Shown here piece by piece: positions 1 through 4,474 of a stretch of 5,733 nucleotides of DNA. The translations under genes and the position numbers were made by a program. The notes under the pieces are model-generated. The model did no database searches. It had not been told where the DNA came from and saw nothing but the letters and a program-made list of their open reading frames with translations. The DNA is from Alphaproteobacteria bacterium (GTDB lineage: Bacteria > Pseudomonadota > Alphaproteobacteria > Micropepsales > Micropepsaceae): contig JAFKFF010000268.1 in NCBI GenBank assembly GCA_017307315.1, positions 1 through 5,733 on the forward strand. The letters run 5' to 3'. The stretch's first letter is position 1; each line of letters opens with the position of its first letter.

Positions 1-1
1 C

Positions 2-52
2 ATCGTATTGAAGGACGGGCCGCAAGGCACGACCTGGGAGTTGAAGCGATGA
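2..52 (+). CDS. cysS: Cysteinyl-tRNA synthetase, C-terminal end only (partial)
   Basis: Only the last 16 codons and a TGA stop are in the window; the gene begins upstream. The visible end reads IVLKDGPQGTTWELKR. This matches from memory the conserved C-terminus of bacterial cysteinyl-tRNA synthetase, where a V-L-(E/K)-D-G-P-Q-G-T-T-W run ends the anticodon-binding region. The enzyme charges tRNA-Cys with cysteine in the cytoplasm. The stop codon overlaps the following cimA start as ATGA (49-52), which suggests one transcript and coupled translation. A cysS-cimA order fits what I recall of alphaproteobacteria. The call rests on a very short peptide, so it is probable rather than certain; none of the catalytic motifs (HIGH, KMSKS) can be seen. 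Confidence 0.72.
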   Translation: MVLKDGPQGTTWELKR

Positions 53-1647
53 GCCGCGAACGCCTTTATCTGTTCGACACCACCTTGCGCGACGGGGCGC
101 AGACCCAAGGGGTGGATTTCTCGGTCGAGGACAAGCGCCAGATCGCGCTGGCGCTCGACGGCCTGGGCCTGGACTACATCGAAGGCGGCTGGCCCGGCGC
201 CAATCCCACCGACACCGCTTTCTTCGCCGAACGCCCGCCGCTGAAGCGCGCCAGCTTCGTCTCCTTCGGGATGACCAAGCGATCCGGCCGCAGCGCTGCC
301 AACGATCCCGCGCTGGCGCCGGTGATGGACGCGCCGGTCGATGCGGTCTGCCTGGTCGGCAAGAGCTGGGACTATCAGGTCGATGTCGCGCTGGAGATCC
401 CGCGCGAGGAGAATGTCGACAATATCGCCCGCTCGATCGAGGCGGTGGTGGGCAAGAAGCGCGAAGCCATGCTGGATGCCGAGCATTTCTTCGACGGCTA
501 CAAGGCCAATCCGGATTATGCGCTTTCCTGCATCCGCGCGGCGCACGACGCGGGCGCGCGCTGGATCGTCCTGTGCGACACCAATGGCGGCACCCTGCCG
601 GAAGACGTCTATCGCATCGTTTCCGACGTGAGGGCCAAGCTGCCGGGCGCATCGTTCGGCATCCATGCCCATGACGATACGGGCCAGGGCGTGGCGGTCA
701 GCCTGGCGGCGGTGCGCGGCGGGGTGCGCCAAATCCAGGGCACGCTCAACGGGCTGGGCGAGCGCTGCGGCAACGCCAATCTCTGCTCGCTGATCCCGAC
801 GCTTTTGTTGAAGGAGCCTTACGCCTCGCAATTCGAGACGGGGGTCAGCGCCGGACAACTCGCCCATATCACGCAAGTCTCGCGGATGCTCGACGAGATT
901 CTCAATCGCGCGCCGGGGCGGCATTCGCCCTATGTCGGCCTGTCGGCTTTCGCGCACAAGGGCGGATTGCATTCCTCCGCCGTGCTGAAGGATCCGCGCA
1001 CCTATGAGCATGTCACGCCGGAATCGGTCGGCAATCAGCGCGTCATTCCGGTCTCCGATCAGTCGGGACGGTCCAATATTCTGGCGCGGCTGAAAGATGT
1101 GGGCATCGACCTGGACCCCAAGGATGTGCGGGTGTCGCGCCTGCTCGATGAGGTCAAGCAGCGCGAATATCTGGGCTATGCCTATGACGGCGCCGAGGCC
1201 TCGTTCGAGCTGATGGCGCGCCGGGCGCTCGGCCAGGTGCCGGATTATTTCACGGTGGAGAATTTCCGGGTCAGCGTGGAGCGCCGCCGCAACGCGCTGG
1301 GCGCCTATGTCAGCGTGTCGGAAGGCGTGGTCAAGCTGGATGTCGCCGGACAGCCGATCCACAGCGTCGCCACCGGCAACGGCCCTGTCAACGCGCTGGA
1401 TGCGGCTCTGCGCAAGGATCTCGGGAAATATTCCCGGGCGATCAGCGATCTCAAGCTGGCGGATTATAAGGTGCGCATTCTCACCAGCGGCACCGAAGCG
1501 GTGACGCGGGTGATGATCGAAAGCATCGACGGCAAGGGGCGGCGCTGGTCCACCGTGGGCGTGTCGGCCAACATCGTGGACGCCTCTTTCGAGGCGCTGA
1601 CCGATTCGATCACCTACAAGCTCTACAAGGAGAGCGTCGTCCCCTAG
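49..1647 (+). CDS. cimA: (R)-citramalate synthase
   Basis: Cytoplasmic enzyme of 532 residues that condenses pyruvate with acetyl-CoA to (R)-citramalate, the first step of the threonine-independent route to 2-oxobutanoate and isoleucine. The N-terminal HMGL-like TIM barrel opens with DTTLRDGAQ (residues 10-18), holding the R-D pair at 14-15 that binds substrate and metal. The metal-binding HAH lies at 206-208 and the family block GLGERCGNANL at 235-245. AEHFFDGYK (144-152) is typical of citramalate synthases rather than 2-isopropylmalate synthases. HKGGLHSSAV (303-312) marks the linker, and a LeuA-type regulatory dimer domain covers about 400-528, with GNGPVNALDAALR at 443-455. That domain suggests feedback control by isoleucine, which is inferred. 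Length is normal for the family. The start is fixed by the N-terminal motif and the ATGA overlap with the upstream gene. No clear terminator follows. LeuA or homocitrate synthase are less likely alternatives. Confidence 0.95.
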   Translation: MSRERLYLFDTTLRDGAQTQGVDFSVEDKRQIALALDGLGLDYIEGGWPGANPTDTAFFAERPPLKRASFVSFGMTKRSGRSAANDPALAPVMDAPVDAVCLVGKSWDYQVDVALEIPREENVDNIARSIEAVVGKKREAMLDAEHFFDGYKANPDYALSCIRAAHDAGARWIVLCDTNGGTLPEDVYRIVSDVRAKLPGASFGIHAHDDTGQGVAVSLAAVRGGVRQIQGTLNGLGERCGNANLCSLIPTLLLKEPYASQFETGVSAGQLAHITQVSRMLDEILNRAPGRHSPYVGLSAFAHKGGLHSSAVLKDPRTYEHVTPESVGNQRVIPVSDQSGRSNILARLKDVGIDLDPKDVRVSRLLDEVKQREYLGYAYDGAEASFELMARRALGQVPDYFTVENFRVSVERRRNALGAYVSVSEGVVKLDVAGQPIHSVATGNGPVNALDAALRKDLGKYSRAISDLKLADYKVRILTSGTEAVTRVMIESIDGKGRRWSTVGVSANIVDASFEALTDSITYKLYKESVVP

Positions 1648-1769
1648 CGCGCCTTTCGCGGACGCACGCGCACGGTTACAGCGATTTGCGAAGAATCTTT
1701 ACATTCGCGCGGACGGCTTTTTCGCATTTCCCTTGGGTTTGAGGGGGAATAGGGGCAGCTACTCCTGTC

Positions 1770-1798
1770 TTTCGGATGCCGCACAAAAACGCTATGGT
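1770..1798 (+). promoter_or_regulatory. Candidate promoter of the first secreted-protein gene
   Basis: TTTCGG (1770-1775) is followed after 17 bases by TATGGT (1793-1798). The -10 box is fair and the -35 box is weak against the housekeeping consensus. Support comes from the paralogous downstream gene, which has TTTCCG-N17-TATGAT at nearly the same distance from its own start. The predicted transcript would begin near 1805 and have a leader of about 40 bases. The 199 bases between cimA and the gene hold this element and nothing else that I can name. Confidence 0.45.
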
Positions 1799-1833
1799 TC
1801 TCGCGATCCAGGTTCATTCTGGGGAACGTCACC

Positions 1834-1840
1834 AAGGGAG
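1834..1840 (+). promoter_or_regulatory. Ribosome binding site that decides the start at 1847
   Basis: AAGGGAG sits 6 bases before the ATG at 1847. The same frame stays open back to an ATG at 1733, but that start would add 38 non-conserved residues in front of a clean signal peptide. It would also place coding sequence over the candidate promoter. This site therefore favours 1847. Confidence 0.8.
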
Positions 1841-1846
1841 AGAAAA

Positions 1847-2452
1847 ATGAAGGGTTTACTGACGATGGCCGCCGCGCTCGCGCTCACGGCCTCGTTCGCC
1901 GGCGCCGCCTCGGCGCGAGGCGCGATGTCCAAGGAAGACCAGATCAAGACCGCCACCTCGGCTCTGCCGGCGGCGCTGCGTGATGGCGCCACCGTCATCG
2001 CCTATGACAGCAAGGGCCTGCCCCAGGTTCTGCGCCAGGGCAACAACAACATCTTCTGCGCCAATCTCTCGACCGCCGAGAGCTTCAGCGTGACCTGCCG
2101 CGGCGAGCCGCTGCGCGCCGCGCTGGACTTCCAGCAGAAGGCAAAGGCCGAAGGCAAGGACCAGAAGGCCATCGCCGCCGAGATGGATGCCGCCTATGCG
2201 TCGGGCAAGCTGACCCGCGCTCCGGCCGGCAGCATGATGTATGGCCGCAGCGGCAAGACCCAGGCCGAAGCGCGCTCCATGTGGGTGGTGCTGATGCCGA
2301 ACGTGAAGGGCGAGGATCTCGGCCTTCCCACCAAGCGCATGAATGCGTCCTCGCCTTGGATGATGCGTTCGGGCACGCCCGGTGCGCACATCATGATGCC
2401 GCAGACGGCGTCGATGGACGACATGCCGCCGCCGCCGCCGAAGCCGATGTAA
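1847..2452 (+). CDS. Secreted protein of unknown function, paralogue 1
   Basis: I do not recognise an assigned function. The 201-residue product starts with a signal peptide: Lys2, a hydrophobic stretch at about 4-20, then Ala-Ser-Ala at 21-23, a likely signal peptidase I site. The mature protein should be periplasmic or secreted. Visible features are GATVIAYDSKG (47-57), VLRQGNN (61-67), a cysteine pair Cys71 and Cys84 that could form a disulfide, a charged helical stretch at about 90-120, MWVVLMPN (145-152), and a C-terminal block PWMMRSGTPGAHIMMP (170-185). The tail from 186 is rich in Met and Pro, with five prolines in a row. It is about 54% identical to the next gene product by hand count, ungapped over 159 positions. 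The layout (LR.G.N, a cysteine, a late GTP.AHIM.P) reminds me of uncharacterised exported proteins seen in several proteobacteria, but this is memory, not a search. It has its own promoter-like element and terminator. Confidence 0.88.
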   Translation: MKGLLTMAAALALTASFAGAASARGAMSKEDQIKTATSALPAALRDGATVIAYDSKGLPQVLRQGNNNIFCANLSTAESFSVTCRGEPLRAALDFQQKAKAEGKDQKAIAAEMDAAYASGKLTRAPAGSMMYGRSGKTQAEARSMWVVLMPNVKGEDLGLPTKRMNASSPWMMRSGTPGAHIMMPQTASMDDMPPPPPKPM

Positions 2453-2467
2453 CGGCGATTATCGGAT

Positions 2468-2485
2468 CGTCCCGGTTCCGGGACG
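2468..2485. repeat. Near-perfect palindrome (hairpin) before the terminator
   Basis: CGTCCCGG and CCGGGACG flank a central TT, giving 8 paired bases at most, or 7 with a realistic four-base loop. It lies 16 bases after the stop of the first secreted-protein gene and just before the T-tailed terminator. It lacks a T run itself. It could protect the 3' end of the mRNA or pair with a dimeric regulator; the sequence alone does not say. No equivalent hairpin is seen after the second paralogue. Confidence 0.55.
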
Positions 2486-2490
2486 CGGAC

Positions 2491-2522
2491 ACGGCGCCCC
2501 TCAAAAGGCGCCGTTTTCGTTT
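2491..2522 (+). terminator. Rho-independent terminator of paralogue 1
   Basis: The arms ACGGCGCC (2491-2498) and GGCGCCGT (2507-2514) pair perfectly around an 8-base loop. They are followed by TTTCGTTT, a broken T tract. The hairpin is 38 bases past the stop codon at 2452. It isolates this gene from the next, which has its own promoter-like element. Confidence 0.85.
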
Positions 2523-2554
2523 GACGGGCGGAAATGTTCCTCGCGCCGCGATGC

Positions 2555-2583
2555 TTTCCGGCCCGCCCCAAAGCCGTTATGAT
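2555..2583 (+). promoter_or_regulatory. Candidate promoter of the second secreted-protein gene
   Basis: TTTCCG (2555-2560), 17 bases, then TATGAT (2578-2583), a good -10 box. Box sequence, spacing and distance to the start codon parallel the element before paralogue 1, and the spacers share a C-AAA-CG core. Transcription would start near 2590, giving a leader of about 39 bases with a strong Shine-Dalgarno site. Its position just after a terminator fits an independent transcription unit. Confidence 0.5.
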
Positions 2584-2628
2584 ACTTCGTCAATATTCAA
2601 AAAATGATCCCGGAGGAGGAAACAGACG

Positions 2629-3201
2629 ATGAGACTTCTGATCACGGCTTCGGCCGCGGCCGTTCTGGCGACGATGCTTGCGACAGGCGCCGGCGCGCAA
2701 ACCCTGTCAAAGGACGAGCTGATCGCGCAGGCCGTGAAGGCGGCGCCCGAACAGCTTCGGGCCGGCGCGACGGTGGTGAATTACGACGCCAAGGGCGATC
2801 CGGTGGTGCTGCGCGAAGGCAATAACGGCATCGTCTGCACGCCCAACCGGCAGACCACCAGCTTCTCGGTCAATTGCTATGGCGCGGCGCTGCGCGCGCA
2901 GCGCGATTTCGAGGCCAAGGAACGGGCCAGCGGCAAGGACGCCAAGGCCCAGGCCGCCGACCTGAAAGCCGCCATGGCATCGGGGCAGTTGAAGCCGCCG
3001 CCGACGGGCACCGCCATGTACATGCTCATGGGCAAGACCGAGGCCAGCGCGCGGGGCATGTGGGTGGTTCTGGTTCCCAACATGACCGCCGAAGCCACCG
3101 GCCTTCCGACCCAGCCCACCGACAAGGGCACGCCCTGGCTGATGCGCGCGGGCACGCCCGGCGCCCATATCCACATTCCGCAGGCCGCGCCCGCGGGCTG
3201 A
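2629..3201 (+). CDS. Secreted protein of unknown function, paralogue 2
   Basis: No function is recognised. The product has 190 residues: a signal peptide with Arg2, a hydrophobic core at about 3-20 and Ala-Gly-Ala at 21-23 before Gln24, then a mature domain homologous throughout to the preceding gene product. Shared blocks are GATVVNYDAKG (46-56), VLREGNN (60-66), Cys70 and Cys83 with the same 13-residue spacing, SFSVNC (78-83), MWVVLVPN (144-151) and PWLMRAGTPGAHIHIP (169-184). The alignment needs no gap between the SK near residue 27 and the final P-Q. It lacks the Pro-rich tail of paralogue 1, and where that has IMMP it has IHIP. The start is supported by GGAGGAGG (2612-2619), nine bases upstream, and by the signal peptide. 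The gene is followed by its own terminator and converges on csaA. The conserved cysteine pair and export signal argue for an extracytoplasmic, disulfide-stabilised domain, which is inferred. Confidence 0.9.
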   Translation: MRLLITASAAAVLATMLATGAGAQTLSKDELIAQAVKAAPEQLRAGATVVNYDAKGDPVVLREGNNGIVCTPNRQTTSFSVNCYGAALRAQRDFEAKERASGKDAKAQAADLKAAMASGQLKPPPTGTAMYMLMGKTEASARGMWVVLVPNMTAEATGLPTQPTDKGTPWLMRAGTPGAHIHIPQAAPAG

Positions 3202-3224
3202 CCGGATTTCCAGCAGGTATCGGG

Positions 3225-3258
3225 AAGCGGCGCCTCGACAGGGGCGCCGTTTCGCGTT
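3225..3258 (+). terminator. Rho-independent terminator of paralogue 2
   Basis: AAGCGGCGCC (3225-3234) pairs with GGCGCCGTTT (3243-3252), including one G-U pair, around an 8-base loop. TTTCGCGTTT forms the tail. It begins 24 bases after the stop at 3201. It lies in the 65-base gap between convergent genes, so it may also slow transcripts arriving from csaA on the minus strand, although the T run on that side is poor. Confidence 0.8.
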
Positions 3259-3266
3259 TCGAGGGG

Positions 3267-3614
3267 TCAGAACATCCGCCCGCCGTCAGGGACCGGCAGG
3301 GACGGGTGCAGCAGCACCACTTCGCCGTCCGCGTCGGGCACGCCCAGGGTCAGAACCTGCGACATGAATTTGCCGATCTGGCGCGGGGGAAAATTCACCA
3401 CCGCCACCACCTGCTTTCCCACCAGGCTTTCGGGCGTGTAGTGGCGGGTGATCTGGGCCGAGGAGCGGCGGGTGCCGATTTCCGGCCCGAAATCGATGGT
3501 GAGCTTGATCGCCGGCTTGCGCGCTTCGGGAAAGGCCTCGGCGGCGATCACGGTGCCCGCGCGGACATCCACTTTCAGGAAATCGTCGAATGCGATCGTG
3601 CCGGCATCAGGCAT
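3267..3614 (-). CDS. csaA: CsaA-type tRNA-binding domain protein / chaperone
   Basis: This 115-residue cytoplasmic protein consists of a single EMAP/Trbp111-like OB-fold domain. CsaA proteins are dimers that bind tRNA, and in Bacillus subtilis a role as export-related chaperone was reported; the role here is inferred. Family blocks are [12 protein letters not shown] (11-22), [11 protein letters not shown] (28-38), RRSSAQIT (49-56), [18 protein letters not shown] (74-91) and the C-terminal PVPDGGRMF (107-115). The length is normal for CsaA. It is a free-standing domain, not the tail of a methionyl- or phenylalanyl-tRNA synthetase. The ATG (3614-3612) overlaps the end of the upstream LOG gene by 8 bases, and AGAGGGA (3628-3622 on the minus strand) lies 7 bases before it inside that gene, so translation is probably coupled. 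The gene converges on paralogue 2. Confidence 0.93.
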   Translation of the reverse strand: MPDAGTIAFDDFLKVDVRAGTVIAAEAFPEARKPAIKLTIDFGPEIGTRRSSAQITRHYTPESLVGKQVVAVVNFPPRQIGKFMSQVLTLGVPDADGEVVLLHPSLPVPDGGRMF

Positions 3615-4170
3615 TGAGGCGTCCCTCTAGGATCTTCAGCGCATCTTCCGGGCCATCGGCCAGGTAATAGAGCTTCAGGATTTTTTCGCGCGCGAATCCG
3701 GCCTTGACGGTGGCATGCAGCATCGCGTCGAGAGCGTTGAAATAGCCGTTGACGTTCACCACCACGATGGGCTTGTCGTGCACGCCCAGCTGGGCTTCCA
3801 CCGAGACTTCGAAGAATTCGTCGAAGGTGCCCAGGCCCCCCGGCAGCACCACGAAGGCGTCGGACATTTGCAGCATGAGAGTCTTGCGCTCCTGCATATG
3901 GGGCGTGATGATCAGTTTCTCCTCGGCCGAAATGGGCGGCTCCATCGCCTGCAGGAAGGCGGGGATGATGCCTTGCACGGCGGCGCCGCCGGCTTGCGCC
4001 GCGCGGGCGACATCGCCCATCAGGCCATTGCCGCCGCCGCCGAAAACCATCGACCAGCCGGCCCTGGCGATGCCTTCGCCGATCGCGCGGGCGGCGTCGC
4101 GAAAGGCGGGATCGTCGCCATGGGAAGAGCCGCAGAACACGCAAATGGCTGGTTTTTGCCTGGGATCCAT
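3607..4170 (-). CDS. LOG-family nucleoside 5'-monophosphate phosphoribohydrolase (TIGR00730 type)
   Basis: A 187-residue cytoplasmic Rossmann-like protein of the LOG family, often misnamed lysine decarboxylase. Characterised members cleave the N-glycosidic bond of cytokinin riboside monophosphate, and many bacterial ones of AMP, releasing ribose 5-phosphate. Visible motifs are FCGSS (12-16), GGGGNGLMG (44-52), the conserved R-K pair in MQERK (92-96) and the signature [12 protein letters not shown] (110-121), whose Glu118 fits the catalytic PGGxGTxxE pattern. Length and motif order match family members closely. No strong Shine-Dalgarno site precedes the ATG at 4170, but no in-frame ATG lies just upstream and the N-terminus aligns well with the family as I recall it. 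A weak promoter candidate on the minus strand is TTGGTT (4231-4226), 17 bases, TAGGAA (4208-4203). It is the first gene of an operon with csaA. Whether the substrate is a cytokinin or AMP cannot be told here. Confidence 0.93.
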   Translation of the reverse strand: MDPRQKPAICVFCGSSHGDDPAFRDAARAIGEGIARAGWSMVFGGGGNGLMGDVARAAQAGGAAVQGIIPAFLQAMEPPISAEEKLIITPHMQERKTLMLQMSDAFVVLPGGLGTFDEFFEVSVEAQLGVHDKPIVVVNVNGYFNALDAMLHATVKAGFAREKILKLYYLADGPEDALKILEGRLNA

Positions 4171-4233
4171 GTCGTCAGCGGGGTTGCGTGGGGGGCGCCA
4201 TCTTCCTAAACAGGTTCGGCGTCCAAACCAAGG

Positions 4234-4256
4234 GCCGGCAATCCGGGAATGCCGGC
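4234..4256. repeat. Inverted repeat in the divergent intergenic region
   Basis: GCCGGCA (4234-4240) and TGCCGGC (4250-4256) face each other across 9 bases. The repeat lies between the divergent LOG and small-membrane-protein genes, about 65 bases from the LOG start. With no T run on either side it is not a simple terminator; an operator or mRNA hairpin is possible. The rest of the 211-base gap (4171-4381) is GC-rich, and I found no convincing plus-strand promoter in it. Confidence 0.4.
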
Positions 4257-4369
4257 GGGGCCATGGCGCCGGGCGGGGGGCGAGCGGCCATTAAACCGGG
4301 ACCGTCCTATTGCGTTTGCAAGGGGCGACCACCAATTGATCCTTGCCGGTGAGGCATGACGATCCTGTT

Positions 4370-4375
4370 AGGGAG
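4370..4375 (+). promoter_or_regulatory. Ribosome binding site of the 30-residue membrane peptide gene
   Basis: AGGGAG stands 6 bases before the ATG at 4382, close to the ideal arrangement. It is the main evidence that the very short frame 4382-4474 is translated. It is also a stronger site than the GGGA (4465-4468) that precedes the ABC transporter start. Confidence 0.75.
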
Positions 4376-4381
4376 ATATTC

Positions 4382-4474
4382 ATGCCGCGCTGGCTTCTGA
4401 TTCTGAGTGCGATCGCATTGGTCGCTCTTATCGCGGGATACGTCACCTTCGGTGGCGCCAATATGGGACGCTGA
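4382..4474 (+). CDS. Small single-span membrane protein, 30 residues
   Basis: Function unknown. The product begins MPRWLLILSAIALVALIAGY and ends FGGANMGR. Residues 4-23 form one uninterrupted hydrophobic stretch long enough to cross the inner membrane, with Arg3 before it and Arg30 at the end. There is no cysteine, so it is not a lipoprotein. A near-ideal Shine-Dalgarno site precedes the start. The TGA stop abuts the ABC transporter ATG (TGAATG, no gap), and both genes use the same reading frame, so the peptide is likely co-transcribed and translationally coupled with the exporter. About a third of its codons end in A or T, more than in the neighbouring genes. It might be an accessory subunit of the transporter, a leader for coupling, or the remnant of an N-terminal extension cut off by the TGA. 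The Atm1-like protein looks complete without it. Confidence 0.6.
   Translation: MPRWLLILSAIALVALIAGYVTFGGANMGR

Larger units (their letters stand above)
1770..3258 (+). repeat. Diverged tandem duplication of a whole transcription unit
   Basis: Two consecutive units share the same order and spacing: a TTTC(C/G)G-N17-TATG(A/G)T element, a leader of about 40 bases, a signal-peptide gene, and a terminator with a CGGCGCC/GGCGCCG stem and T-rich tail. Unit 1 spans about 1770-2522 and unit 2 about 2555-3258. The proteins are about 54% identical, so the duplication is old, yet both copies keep intact reading frames and signals. Similarity of the flanks is by eye; at this divergence some of it could be chance. 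Confidence 0.6.

Noticed and set aside
1648..1769. Terminator behind cimA
   Set aside because: GCGAA and TTCGC (1688-1708) can pair for only five bases, with no following T run at the right distance. The TTTTT near 1718-1722 has no proper stem before it.
1733..1846. Upstream extension of paralogue 1 to an ATG at 1733
   Set aside because: It would bury the signal peptide behind 38 extra residues, cover the candidate promoter, and ignore the good Shine-Dalgarno site before 1847. Paralogue 2 has no such extension.
1856..2389. A 177-codon minus-strand frame over paralogue 1
   Set aside because: It is rich in Gly, Arg, Ala and His, has no recognisable motif, and is antisense to a gene with a signal peptide, Shine-Dalgarno site and a paralogue conserved at the protein level.
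2707..3174. A 155-codon minus-strand frame over paralogue 2
   Set aside because: Same kind of shadow as in paralogue 1. Both shadows arise because the sense genes are homologous, so their likeness is not independent evidence.
2874..3617. A 247-codon plus-strand frame across the end of paralogue 2 and csaA
   Set aside because: It runs through a terminator and antisense to csaA, and its composition is Arg/Gly/His rich with no domain.
4175..4201. Minus-strand 8-codon frame (MAPPTQPR) ending just before the LOG start, as a leader peptide
   Set aside because: Its AGGA site is only two bases from the ATG, which is too close, and such short frames occur often by chance.
3575..4294. Long alternative frames over the LOG gene on both strands
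   Set aside because: The frame 3607-4170 on the minus strand carries the complete LOG motif set; the others are compositional by-products.
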